From assembly GCA_003281185.1 (NCBI GenBank), contig QCCS01000005.1, forward strand, positions 47,112 to 111,111: a DNA stretch of 64,000 bases, given 5' to 3'. The position numbers and the translations under genes are program-made. Of this stretch, positions 18,954 through 27,712 are shown one piece after another; the stretch's first letter is position 1; each line of letters begins with the position of its first letter. This DNA is from Prochlorococcus sp. AG-347-M15 (GTDB taxonomy: Bacteria > Cyanobacteriota > Cyanobacteriia > PCC-6307 > Cyanobiaceae). Below the pieces are notes generated by a model. The model did not search any database. It had not been told where the DNA came from and saw only the letters and a program-made list of their open reading frames with translations.

Positions 18954-20594
18954 ATGAGCTTAAAAAAGTTTTCAGAATTATTTGGCGATCTAGATTCAAT
19001 TAATAGTACAAATAATAAAATTGAAGTTTTAAAGAATTATTTTTTATCTAATGATCCAATAGATAATTCTTGGGCAATATATTTACTGACTGGAAAAAGT
19101 AATAAGAGATTTATTAGTGGAAGATATTTAAAAAATCTTTTTTCTCAAATATATGAATATCCTCAATGGTTAATTGATACATGTTATTTAAAAGTTGGTG
19201 ATTCTGCAGAAGTAATAACGTTATTACTTAAAAATAAAACTAATTCTAGAAAAAAGAAATTATCAAATATAAGTCTCAATGAATTACTAAGCGAAACAAT
19301 CCCTGCATTATCAAAACTTAATGAGGAGGAGAAAAATTTAGAAATTAAAAATCTTTGGGAAATATTACCTGAAGATAACCATCTAATTTTTAATAAAATT
19401 CTTACAGGAACTTTTAGAGTAGGAGTCTCTATCGGATTAATCACAAAATCAATATCAAAACTAATTAATATCGATGAAGAAATTATTTCTCATAGGTTGA
19501 TGGGTGATTTTAAACCTTCAATTGATTCATATGAATTTTTAATTAACAAGAATATCAACCTTCAAGAGTTAAATTCCAAACCATTTCCATTTCTTCTAGC
19601 AAATACTATTGAAGATAAAATCTTCAAAAATTCAATAAATGATTTTCAATTTGAATGGAAATACGACGGTATAAGGATGCAATTAGTTAAAAGATCAGGC
19701 AATGTTTCGTTATGGACAAGAGGGCAAGAATTAGTAAATGAATCATTCCCAGAATTAGTAGAGAAAATGTCACATATAAAAGATGATTTTGTTCTTGATG
19801 GGGAATTATTAGTTTGGAATTTTAAAGAACAAATTGCCTTTGATTTTTCTTTACTACAAAAAAGAATAAATAGAAAATCTCCTAATAAATCAATCCAAAT
19901 AAAATATCCAATTATTTTTATTGCTTATGATCTTTTAGAGATTAATGGGAGAGATATAAGAGAAATTAAATTAGAAAATAGAAGAATTGAATTAGAAAAA
20001 TATTTTTCAAAATGGCAAAATAAAACTGAGAATGATATCTTTGATATTTTCAAAATATGTGATTTAATCTTTCCTAAAGATTGGCCTGATGCTTTAACTT
20101 ATAAAGAAAAATCTCGAGAAAATAATACTGAAGGATTAATAATTAAAAAAAAGACTTCTATATACTCCTCTGGTAGAAAGAAAGGTATTTGGTGGAAATA
20201 TAAAGTTGATCCTATGCAACTGGATGCTGTTCTAATTTACGCTAAGGGCGGCAGCGGTAGAAGAGCTGGTCTTTATACAGATTACAGTTTTGCATTGTGG
20301 AAAGACAAAGAATTAATTAAATTTGCAAGTGCATATTCTGGTTTAACGAATATTGAGATTAAAGAGCTAGATAAATGGATAAGAAAAAATACAATAGAAA
20401 AATTTGGTCCTGTTCGATCGTTAAAACCAGAAATGGTATTCGAAATATCTTTTGAGAAAATACAAATTTCTAAACGTCATAAGTCAGGCATAGCAGTAAG
20501 ATTTCCAAGAATAACAAAATGGAGAAAAGATAAAAAAATTAATGATGCAGATAGCCTAGAGAATGCTTATGAACTAATGAATAAAATATCATGA
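18954..20594 (+). CDS. ATP-dependent DNA ligase of the repair operon
   Basis: A 546-residue ligase with an N-terminal helical DNA-binding domain and the adenylation motif KYDGIR. Lys236 is the AMP-accepting residue. Motif III is in FVLDGELL, motif IV in EGLIIK near 400 and motif V in WWKYKVD. An OB domain ends in FPRITKWRKDK. The order matches ATP-dependent ligases of the LigB/ligase-associated class. It seals nicks by the Lys-AMP and DNA-AMP route. Its last four bases overlap the helicase start (ATGA). Confidence 0.9.
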   Translation: MSLKKFSELFGDLDSINSTNNKIEVLKNYFLSNDPIDNSWAIYLLTGKSNKRFISGRYLKNLFSQIYEYPQWLIDTCYLKVGDSAEVITLLLKNKTNSRKKKLSNISLNELLSETIPALSKLNEEEKNLEIKNLWEILPEDNHLIFNKILTGTFRVGVSIGLITKSISKLINIDEEIISHRLMGDFKPSIDSYEFLINKNINLQELNSKPFPFLLANTIEDKIFKNSINDFQFEWKYDGIRMQLVKRSGNVSLWTRGQELVNESFPELVEKMSHIKDDFVLDGELLVWNFKEQIAFDFSLLQKRINRKSPNKSIQIKYPIIFIAYDLLEINGRDIREIKLENRRIELEKYFSKWQNKTENDIFDIFKICDLIFPKDWPDALTYKEKSRENNTEGLIIKKKTSIYSSGRKKGIWWKYKVDPMQLDAVLIYAKGGSGRRAGLYTDYSFALWKDKELIKFASAYSGLTNIEIKELDKWIRKNTIEKFGPVRSLKPEMVFEISFEKIQISKRHKSGIAVRFPRITKWRKDKKINDADSLENAYELMNKIS

Positions 20595-23077
20595 AAAATA
20601 TTACGAAAAATAATAAGCAAAATAATTTAATTTCTAAAATTAAAAAGTTTTTCTCCACAAATGGATGGGAGCCATTACCCTTCCAAATCGAATCTTGGAA
20701 AGCATTTTTAAATGGGGAGAATGGAATAATACAAGTGCCTACTGGATGTGGCAAAACTTATGCTGCATTAATGGGACCTTTATCACAGATTGAAGATCCC
20801 AAAAATAATAAAAGTGTAAATATATTATTAATAACCCCTTTAAAAGCACTAAGTAGAGATCTAAAAAATTCCATACAATCAGCAGCTTTGCATTTTAATA
20901 AAGAAATCACTGTTGAAATTAGGAACGGGGATACAACCCCATATGAAAAGAAAAAGCAACTAGCTAAACCACCTAATATTCTTATTACCACTCCAGAGTC
21001 TCTATCTCTTTTACTTTCTAATAAAGAATCTAATAATCTTTTTAAGGAGTTGTCATCAATAATTATTGATGAATGGCACGAATTGATGGGCAGTAAAAGA
21101 GGTAACCAGTGCGAATTATCATTAAGTTGGCTAAGAGGTAATATAAAAAATTTACAAATTTGGGCAATGTCTGCAACTATAGGAAATATTGATGAAGCTG
21201 CAAGAGCAATAGTTGGGATGAGCGCTATTAAGCCCAAAATAATAAGTACAAATATTCAAAAAGAGATCGAAATTATAAGTGTTTTACCAGAGGAGGAAAC
21301 GACCTTTCCATGGAGTGGGCATCTTGGAATTAGAAGTCATTCCTCACTTTTAAAAATCCTAGATAAAAATAAAAGCACATTATTATTCACCAATACAAGA
21401 AATCAATCTGAAAGATGGTATCAATGTCTTAAATTTTTTCTCCCAGAGATGGAAGACAAAATTGCTCTACATCACGGTTCCCTTGACAAAGAAGATAGAA
21501 AAAGAGTCGAAGAGGGGGTTAAAGACGGATTAATAAAATGGGTAGTCTGCACCAGCTCATTAGATTTGGGAGTTGACTTCCAACCTGTAGATCAAATAGT
21601 TCAAATTGGAAGTGCAAAAAATTTAGCGAGACTTATCCAAAGAGCAGGAAGAAGTGCTCATAGACCAGGTGGAAAATCAAAAATAATTTTTATGCCTACT
21701 AATTCTTTGGAGTTATTAGAGATTAGTGCAATGAGAAGAATAATAAAAAGTGGAATATCTGAAGAAATTAGACTTCCTGAATTATCTTATGATGTGCTTC
21801 TTCAACATCTTATAACTTTGGCATGCGGGAATGGTTTTAATCCTATAATTGAGAAAGAAAGAATTAAAAATTGTTGGAGTTATAGAAATTTAAAAGAGCA
21901 AGATTGGAATTGGTGTCTTGACTTTTTAGAATATGGAGGAAAATGTCTTAAAGCATATCCAAAATATAAAAAGATAGTTAAAGAAGAATCAGAAAATAAT
22001 AATGAAAACTTTAAATATTTTATAAAAGACAAATCTTTAATAAGAATGCATAAGTTTAATATTGGGACAATTACAAGTGACAAATTTGTGAATGTTAAAT
22101 ATATGAAAGGCAAATCACTAGGTAATTTAGAAGAGAATTTTGCTTCAAAATTAAATCCTGGAGATACCTTTTACTTTGCCGGTAAAATGCTTCAATTTGT
22201 AAGAATCAGGGATATGATTTTATACGTTAAAAAATCAACAAAAAAAAGTTCTTTAATTCCTGCATGGGTTGGAGGTCAAATGGCAATTTCTGATCTACTT
22301 TGTGAAAGTTTGAGAAAAGAAATAGATATATGCAATGAATTAGAAAATTATAAATACTTAAATCCTGAACTAAATTCATTACGCCCAATATTGATGAAAC
22401 AAAAGGTTCTTTCAAATATCCCAAAGAAGCATGAATTCCTTATAGAAATATATAAAACTAAGGATTTATCAAATCTTTTTGTTTTTACACTTGATGGCAA
22501 ATTTGTAAATGAAGGAATTGCATTTTTATGGGCTTTAAGATTGGCAAAATTAAAACAATCTACATTTAGTATTACTGCTAATGATTTTGGATTCAGCTTA
22601 ACCACCTCAGAAGATTATGATTTTTCCATAATAAAAAAAGAAGCTGATTACTTTTTGGATAACAAAAAATTAGAAGAAGATCTAGAAAAAGCAATTAATT
22701 TTTCAGAATTAAAAAAACGTAGATTTAAAAATATTGCTCAAATAAGTGGACTAGTAAATCAAAATAATCCAACTAAAACAAAATCTTCTTCTCAACTTCA
22801 AATAAGTTCAAGTCTTTTCTACGATGTTTTTACTAAATATGAAGAAGGACATCTTCTGATAAAACAATCACATCAAGAAGTAAAAGAATATCAATTAGAA
22901 AATAAAAGAATATCTAGATCATTAAAAAGATTAAAAAATTTAAAAATGCTACTAAACGAGATAAAAACTCCAACTCCTTTCGCTTTCCCTTTATTAGTTG
23001 AGAGACTTAAAAATACTTTAAGCAATGAACCAATAGAAAAAAGAGTAGAAAAACTTATAAAAAAATATAGTGATTAA
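20591..23077 (+). CDS. Lhr-type DEAD/DEAH helicase of the ligase-associated repair cluster
   Basis: This 828-residue superfamily 2 helicase has Walker A PTGCGKT at 50-56, motif Ia TPLKALSRD, a DEWH motif II at 160-163 (usual DExH), MSATIG near 193-198, and QRAGRSAHR as motif VI. Behind the two RecA domains are a winged helix and the Lhr-core domain (WVGGQMAISDLL). Lhr-core enzymes translocate 3' to 5' on single-stranded DNA and unwind RNA:DNA hybrids. It overlaps the ligase by four bases and abuts the phosphoesterase, confirming the cluster. Confidence 0.9.
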   Translation: MKNITKNNKQNNLISKIKKFFSTNGWEPLPFQIESWKAFLNGENGIIQVPTGCGKTYAALMGPLSQIEDPKNNKSVNILLITPLKALSRDLKNSIQSAALHFNKEITVEIRNGDTTPYEKKKQLAKPPNILITTPESLSLLLSNKESNNLFKELSSIIIDEWHELMGSKRGNQCELSLSWLRGNIKNLQIWAMSATIGNIDEAARAIVGMSAIKPKIISTNIQKEIEIISVLPEEETTFPWSGHLGIRSHSSLLKILDKNKSTLLFTNTRNQSERWYQCLKFFLPEMEDKIALHHGSLDKEDRKRVEEGVKDGLIKWVVCTSSLDLGVDFQPVDQIVQIGSAKNLARLIQRAGRSAHRPGGKSKIIFMPTNSLELLEISAMRRIIKSGISEEIRLPELSYDVLLQHLITLACGNGFNPIIEKERIKNCWSYRNLKEQDWNWCLDFLEYGGKCLKAYPKYKKIVKEESENNNENFKYFIKDKSLIRMHKFNIGTITSDKFVNVKYMKGKSLGNLEENFASKLNPGDTFYFAGKMLQFVRIRDMILYVKKSTKKSSLIPAWVGGQMAISDLLCESLRKEIDICNELENYKYLNPELNSLRPILMKQKVLSNIPKKHEFLIEIYKTKDLSNLFVFTLDGKFVNEGIAFLWALRLAKLKQSTFSITANDFGFSLTTSEDYDFSIIKKEADYFLDNKKLEEDLEKAINFSELKKRRFKNIAQISGLVNQNNPTKTKSSSQLQISSSLFYDVFTKYEEGHLLIKQSHQEVKEYQLENKRISRSLKRLKNLKMLLNEIKTPTPFAFPLLVERLKNTLSNEPIEKRVEKLIKKYSD

Positions 23078-23722
23078 ATGATAAAAAGTTCATTTAAATT
23101 TTATTGGGAAGATACATTATTAGAGATGCTTCCTTCAAGAGCATTATTTTTACCTGGAGCAAAAGAATTATTAATATGCGATATTCATCTTGGCAAAGCA
23201 GAATATTTTCAACAAAATGGTATCCCTCTAACAAATAATACAGATGAAAATAATTTCGCAAGAATAGAAAAGTTAGTAAAAAAATATAATCCTGATAAGT
23301 TAATAATTTTAGGAGATTTGTTCCATAGCAAATATTCAATAAGTAAAACTCTTCAGAAAAAAGTTGAAGATCTACCTGAGCTACTAAATACTAATGTTGA
23401 ACTTGTTCTGGGGAACCATGATATTGGATGTAATATAAAAAATTTGAAAATTTTGGATTTTAAAAAAATTAAAAATATTATATTTAGTCATGAGCCAATT
23501 AATTTTAAAAGTAATAAAAACTTGAATATTTGTGGTCATTATCATCCAAAAGTCTACTTAAAAAACAATGGAGACAAATTATCTCTAAGATGTTTCGCAA
23601 TGGATACTAATAAAAATATTTTATTTTTGCCAGCATTTGGTGATTTAACAGGAGGATATCACTGTAAAAAGTCATTTAAAAAATGGATTATCGTTTCTGA
23701 AGAGCAAATTATCGAAATATAG
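23078..23722 (+). CDS. Ligase-associated metallophosphoesterase (MPE)
   Basis: The 214-residue calcineurin-fold enzyme shows the five MPE metal motifs: CDIHLGK, LGDLFHS, LGNHD, FSHEP and CGHYHP. It starts at the base after the helicase stop, so it is the fourth gene of the operon. Known homologues are manganese-dependent DNA nucleases or phosphodiesterases working with the Lhr helicase and ligase. Length and motif order match the family. No promoter is evident inside the operon. Confidence 0.88.
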   Translation: MIKSSFKFYWEDTLLEMLPSRALFLPGAKELLICDIHLGKAEYFQQNGIPLTNNTDENNFARIEKLVKKYNPDKLIILGDLFHSKYSISKTLQKKVEDLPELLNTNVELVLGNHDIGCNIKNLKILDFKKIKNIIFSHEPINFKSNKNLNICGHYHPKVYLKNNGDKLSLRCFAMDTNKNILFLPAFGDLTGGYHCKKSFKKWIIVSEEQIIEI

Positions 23723-23934
23723 TTATTCATTAAAAAAACCTTATTATTGGGAAATATTTTTCAATTAAATGTACCAATATATACTTAAAGGTCACACTAA
23801 ATAAATTGATCAATTAATTTATAGGGAATTTATTCTTTTAAAACAAGAATAAAAGTTTTCAAAATCAAAAAGCTAATGCCCCTTCCTTTAGCAGATAATC
23901 TACGTTATAAAAAAAATAAACACATTTTATAGAA

Positions 23935-24237
23935 ATGAAAAAATTAATAGCCCTTATTTTATTTCCATTTCTTTTAATCCCATTTGAGTCAAAGGCAAAT
24001 GACAACTTTTCTGTTGAGATAGAAGCACTTACACTAGTAATGGAACAATATAAACAAGACTCTGATTCCAATATTGAGTTAGATTTAAAAAATAAAGAGC
24101 CCAGTTATTTAGCTCTTAAACAAGACGAATGTAATGCTACTGTTAAAGTTACTGAAAAGTCAGGACTTGAAGTTGTTAATACTGAATCATTCGACGTAAA
24201 TGTTTGCAAGAAAGAAATCTATAAAATTATCAACTAA
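23935..24237 (+). CDS. Small secreted hypothetical protein, 100 aa
   Basis: Signal peptide MKKLIALILFPFLLIPFESK plus ANDN, with likely cleavage at SKA-ND near residue 22. The mature domain of about 78 residues has two cysteines (DECNATVKV and VNVCKKEIY) that could pair, and alternating strands. Probably periplasmic. Not recognised as a family member. It stands 212 bases after the repair operon and is unlikely to belong to it. Confidence 0.66.
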   Translation: MKKLIALILFPFLLIPFESKANDNFSVEIEALTLVMEQYKQDSDSNIELDLKNKEPSYLALKQDECNATVKVTEKSGLEVVNTESFDVNVCKKEIYKIIN

Positions 24238-24268
24238 ATAAGTAATATATATATATTTTCAAATTAAA

Positions 24269-24340
24269 GAGGTCTTTTACTTAGAGAAGGCTAGACCTCG
24301 AGACCTGACAGAAAACTTTGGAACGGGTTCTGCTATTTAA
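24269..24340. other. GC-richer structured segment between small genes
   Basis: GAGGTCT at 24269-24275 pairs with AGACCTC at 24293-24299, and a second weaker hairpin with CAGAA/TTCTG arms follows directly. The 72 bases are visibly richer in G and C than the flanks and have no convincing reading frame. This could be a small RNA or a transcript end. The strand is not clear because neither side has a strong U-run. Confidence 0.35.
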
Positions 24341-24408
24341 TTAATAACTACAAAATAATTGCCGAGATGTAATTAAAAGTACAAAAAATTAAAAATATAT
24401 TTAAATAA

Positions 24409-24555
24409 TTATTGCTTCTTTGATAATGTTTGTGATTCTTCTCTAGACATTAGAGCTTCTATTTGAGCAAGAACTTTCTGAAGTTCATCCGTTTTGTTAA
24501 GAGATGCTTCTGCTACTTCTCTTAATTTTTCTAACTGTTCTTTAGTTTTATCCAT
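24409..24555 (-). CDS. Small coiled-coil protein, 48 aa
   Basis: Reads MDKTKEQLEKLREVAEASLN from the ATG at 24555 and continues as an unbroken amphipathic helix with leucine heptads to SKKQ. Very likely a coiled-coil peptide that dimerises or binds another coiled coil. Charged composition and a stop in a natural place support a real gene. Function unknown. Confidence 0.6.
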   Translation of the reverse strand: MDKTKEQLEKLREVAEASLNKTDELQKVLAQIEALMSREESQTLSKKQ

Positions 24556-24565
24556 GATAAATAAA

Positions 24566-24706
24566 TTAGAAATTAACCACCTTTAACAATGGTATTAATA
24601 CAGATTTTTTACTCCCACACAAATTCATATTCTCTCTTTTTTTCATAAAGTCAAATAAATTTCCTCTAATTAATGTTTTATGTGGACTTCCAATTAAATC
24701 TTTCAT
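24566..24706 (-). CDS. Hypothetical protein, 46 aa
   Basis: The frame from ATG 24706 gives MKDLIGSPHKTLIRGNLFDF and ends LIPLLKVVNF. It lies 10 bases upstream of the 48-residue coiled-coil gene, so both could be one transcript. There is no motif or membrane helix. Short length makes this tentative. Confidence 0.38.
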   Translation of the reverse strand: MKDLIGSPHKTLIRGNLFDFMKKRENMNLCGSKKSVLIPLLKVVNF

Positions 24707-24752
24707 GATTTTTAAAAACATAAGGTCAAACTAAAACGATTTGCTTTTGAAA

Positions 24753-24848
24753 TTATGAAGTAAATACAGGTAAGCCTATTGTTGCAGTTGTTATTAGGGC
24801 ACCTGCAAAAATCAAGAACGGTAGAAAAGGATAGTTTTTCAAAGTCAA
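24753..24848 (-). CDS. Tiny membrane peptide, 31 aa, TTG start
   Basis: A 31-codon frame starts at TTG 24846-24848 with GTAAGG just ahead. It encodes a short polar start and one hydrophobic helix (FLPFLIFAGALITTATIGLP). The size and shape are those of small thylakoid subunits, but it matches none that I recognise. The non-ATG start makes it uncertain. Together with the next two genes downstream it makes a run of minus-strand micro-genes. Confidence 0.42.
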   Translation of the reverse strand: MTLKNYPFLPFLIFAGALITTATIGLPVFTS

Positions 24849-24949
24849 CCTTACTTATTCGGAATAACTATATAGGTATTTATACTGTTTGTCTACCCCT
24901 TAACTGTCTTAACGATAAAAATTTTCCTTTCAAAGTTAAAAATTTAACA

Positions 24950-25759
24950 TCAGCCAAATTTTCCAGATATATATTCCTGAGTAGTTTTTTCTTTTGGAGA
25001 GTTAAAAATTTTCTTGGTTGAGTTAAATTCTGCAAGATAACCCACTTTGCCTCCATCTCCATCTTCATATTCAATTGCATTGAAAAATGCTGTCATATCG
25101 CTAACTCTTAAAGCCTGTTGCATATTATGAGTAACGATTATTATTGTGTAATTCTTCTTAAGTTCGTGCATCGTCTCTTCTATTTTCAGAGTAGAGATTG
25201 GATCTAATGCTGAGCATGGCTCATCCATGAGAATTATTTCAGGCTCAATAGCAATAGTTCTAGCGATACATAATCTTTGTTGTTGTCCGCCAGATAAGGA
25301 GTAACCACTATCGTTTAATTTATCCTTACATTCGTCCCATAAAGCAGCCTTTCTTAGTGAACTTTCCACTAATTCATCCATATCTCCTGTAAATCCATTA
25401 ATTCTTGCTCCAAATGCAATATTTTCGTAAATAGATTTAGGAAAAGGATTAGGTTGTTGAAAAACCATCCCAATTCTTCTTCTTACTTCAACTGGATCTA
25501 CTCTTTTGTCGTAAATATTAGTTCCATCAAAGAGGACAGTCCCTTTTAACGAACAATTAGGAATCAGATCATTCATCCTATTTAAAGATCTAAGAACAGT
25601 TGATTTACCACAACCAGAAGGGCCTATAAGAGAAGTTATATTTTCTTTTTTAAAATTACAAAAAACATTCCTTACTGCTTCAAAGGTTCCATAGCTAATT
25701 GAGACATTCTCAAGAGATAAAATGATATTCTTTGGTATTTTTTTATTAGTTTTAATCAT
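24950..25759 (-). CDS. pstB: Phosphate ABC transporter ATP-binding protein
   Basis: 269-residue PstB with Walker [10 protein letters not shown] at 46-54, the family-typical [19 protein letters not shown] near 99-117, signature LSGGQ at 155-159 and Walker [12 protein letters not shown]. It powers high-affinity uptake of inorganic phosphate through PstCA, and in many bacteria also signals to PhoR. It begins at the base after the pstA stop and closes the pstSCAB operon on the minus strand. Phosphate limitation should induce it. Confidence 0.96.
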   Translation of the reverse strand: MIKTNKKIPKNIILSLENVSISYGTFEAVRNVFCNFKKENITSLIGPSGCGKSTVLRSLNRMNDLIPNCSLKGTVLFDGTNIYDKRVDPVEVRRRIGMVFQQPNPFPKSIYENIAFGARINGFTGDMDELVESSLRKAALWDECKDKLNDSGYSLSGGQQQRLCIARTIAIEPEIILMDEPCSALDPISTLKIEETMHELKKNYTIIIVTHNMQQALRVSDMTAFFNAIEYEDGDGGKVGYLAEFNSTKKIFNSPKEKTTQEYISGKFG

Positions 25760-26653
25760 TTATACTCTCTTAGTTTTCTCTGTAAAAGCGGCCAATATCC
25801 TTGAAAATATATTTACTGATAGTATCGACAAAACAAGAATAAAGGAAGCAGCCCAGGCTAATTTATTTTGAGCATCATAAGGTTCAAGGGCAAAGTTATA
25901 TATCAATACAGCCAAGGAACCCATCTCATAAAACAAATCCCCAAAGCCTGTTATGTAGTAGTAAGAGAATAAAGCCGTAAATATCAAAGGTGCTGTTTCA
26001 CCTGCAGCTCTTGCGATTCCAAGCACAACACCAGTAGCAATAGACCTAAAGGCAGAGGGCAAAGTAACTTTTAATATGGTTGTATACATACTTGCCCCAA
26101 CACCAAGAGACGCATATCTTAATTCGTTAGGAACTAACTTTAAACCTTCATCAGTCGTCTTAATCACTGTAGGCAACATCAATATTGAGAGCGCCATTCC
26201 TCCTGCCAAACCGCTATACATACTTCCAAACAAGATCTTTGTAGAAACAATTAAGGCATAAATAAAGACGCCCGCAATTATTGAGGGGACTCCCGCCAGA
26301 ACATTAACTCCGAATCTAATAAATCTTGAAAAAGCTCCGCCTTTAGAGTATTCAGCTAGATATATTCCACCACCAACACCTACTGGAATGGCGATAATTG
26401 AAGCAATGGTAGTTATTATTAATGTTCCGATCAATGCAGGATTAATACCTCCTGCATCTAAATCATCTCCAGGGGGATTTGGTTCTAAAGTAAATAGTTC
26501 GGGTGTAATTTGGGATCCACCTTTATAAAGGATGTAAGTCACTAGAAAAATCAAAGGAAGTATTGCGATCAATGAACAAATTACTGATAAAGAAGTAAAG
26601 AATTTATCTCCTATATTTCTTGATAATCTTTTCTGGTAATAAAGTGATTTCAT
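25760..26653 (-). CDS. pstA: Phosphate ABC transporter permease PstA
   Basis: 297 residues with about six membrane segments and the permease EAA-type loop (ASLGVGASMYTTILKVTLPS) in the cytoplasm, where PstB docks. ARAAGETAPLIFTA is a PstA hallmark. With PstC it forms the inner-membrane channel for phosphate. It follows pstC by six bases and abuts pstB. Confidence 0.95.
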   Translation of the reverse strand: MKSLYYQKRLSRNIGDKFFTSLSVICSLIAILPLIFLVTYILYKGGSQITPELFTLEPNPPGDDLDAGGINPALIGTLIITTIASIIAIPVGVGGGIYLAEYSKGGAFSRFIRFGVNVLAGVPSIIAGVFIYALIVSTKILFGSMYSGLAGGMALSILMLPTVIKTTDEGLKLVPNELRYASLGVGASMYTTILKVTLPSAFRSIATGVVLGIARAAGETAPLIFTALFSYYYITGFGDLFYEMGSLAVLIYNFALEPYDAQNKLAWAASFILVLSILSVNIFSRILAAFTEKTKRV

Positions 26654-26659
26654 AATTAT

Positions 26660-27607
26660 CTAATATTTGAGACTAAATTTCTTAACTAGCCACTGCGCAA
26701 AGATATTTACTACCAAAGAAAGGATCATAAGTATAAAAGCCGCATAAAACAGCGATGAGACCTGACTTCCATCAGCCTCACCAAACTGATTTGCGAGCAT
26801 GGAGGAAATAGTATATCCAGGAGATAATAGAGACCAACTAAATGCATTGGAATTACCAATAATCATTGTCACGGCCATTGTTTCTCCCATTGCCCTACCT
26901 AAAGCCAATAGAACACCTGCCATAATTCCTGATAATGCTGCAGGCAAAATTACTGAAAATATTGTTTTCCATCTACTTGCTCCAATGCCATAAGCCGCAT
27001 TTCTTAGCTTTTTAGGAACCTGATTAAGTGAATCCCTTGCAATAGAAGTCACTATTGGCAAAAGCATTACTACTAAAATCAATATTGCTAACAAAGAATT
27101 CCTGCCTGTAGGTTCTGTACTGAATAAAGGTATCCAACCAAAGAAATTATGCAAAAAGACAAAAAATGCTCTAAAAAAAGGTTCCATAACAAATATTGCC
27201 CAAAGTCCCAATACAACTGATGGAATTGCTGCTAATAATTCAACAAAAGAACCTATTATTTCTCTAAAAACTTTCGGTACAAAGTCCTCGGTAATAAATA
27301 TTGCAGTTCCAACGCCCAAAGGGATAGTTATTAATAGCGAAAGAAATGAAGTTACTAATGTGCCATATATTGCAGTAAAAGCTCCGTATTCATCTTTTAC
27401 TGGATTCCATTCAGAGGTTACTAGAAACTTCAAGCCATACCTTGAAAAGGATTCAAATGACTGGAAAAAGACTACTAAAATTATTCCTAAAAGTATTATT
27501 GCTACGAAACTAGACAAGACTAGAGCAGTATTCTTGAAGATAATATCAATATTTCTTTCGATACCGAATCTTTTACGATTCTTGAAAAGAGTTAATTTCT
27601 CTTCCAT
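26660..27607 (-). CDS. pstC: Phosphate ABC transporter permease PstC
   Basis: 315 residues with six membrane segments. A basic N-terminus precedes the first helix (VLSSFVAIILLGIILVVFF), and the coupling loop AAYGIGASRWKTIFSVILPA is followed by LGRAMGETMAVTMIIG, diagnostic of PstC. It is separated from pstS by about 105 bases that hold an 11-bp tandem repeat (27651-27672). Phosphate moves from periplasmic PstS through PstCA driven by PstB. Confidence 0.95.
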   Translation of the reverse strand: MEEKLTLFKNRKRFGIERNIDIIFKNTALVLSSFVAIILLGIILVVFFQSFESFSRYGLKFLVTSEWNPVKDEYGAFTAIYGTLVTSFLSLLITIPLGVGTAIFITEDFVPKVFREIIGSFVELLAAIPSVVLGLWAIFVMEPFFRAFFVFLHNFFGWIPLFSTEPTGRNSLLAILILVVMLLPIVTSIARDSLNQVPKKLRNAAYGIGASRWKTIFSVILPAALSGIMAGVLLALGRAMGETMAVTMIIGNSNAFSWSLLSPGYTISSMLANQFGEADGSQVSSLFYAAFILMILSLVVNIFAQWLVKKFSLKY

Positions 27608-27650
27608 TAAAAAAAGAATATCTCTTTAAATCTACTACTAAATGCGGTAA

Positions 27651-27672
27651 AAGACTTTAAGAGGACTTAAAG
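27651..27672 (-). repeat. 11-bp tandem repeat upstream of pstC (Pho-box-like spacing)
   Basis: AAGACTTTAAG at 27651-27661 is directly followed by AGGACTTAAAG at 27662-27672, matching at 9 of 11 positions. Repeats with 11-bp period are the hallmark of PhoB binding sites. The element lies in the pstS-pstC gap, 44 bases before the pstC start. Its sequence differs from the usual cyanobacterial Pho consensus, so PhoB binding is only a possibility. Confidence 0.35.
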
Positions 27673-27712
27673 GTATATGAAAGTCATGATAATTTGACAT
27701 CTATTCAAAAAT

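Noticed and set aside
20758..21237. 159-aa minus-strand frame inside the helicase gene
   Set aside because: Entirely antisense to the Lhr-type helicase with all motifs intact; no domain of its own.
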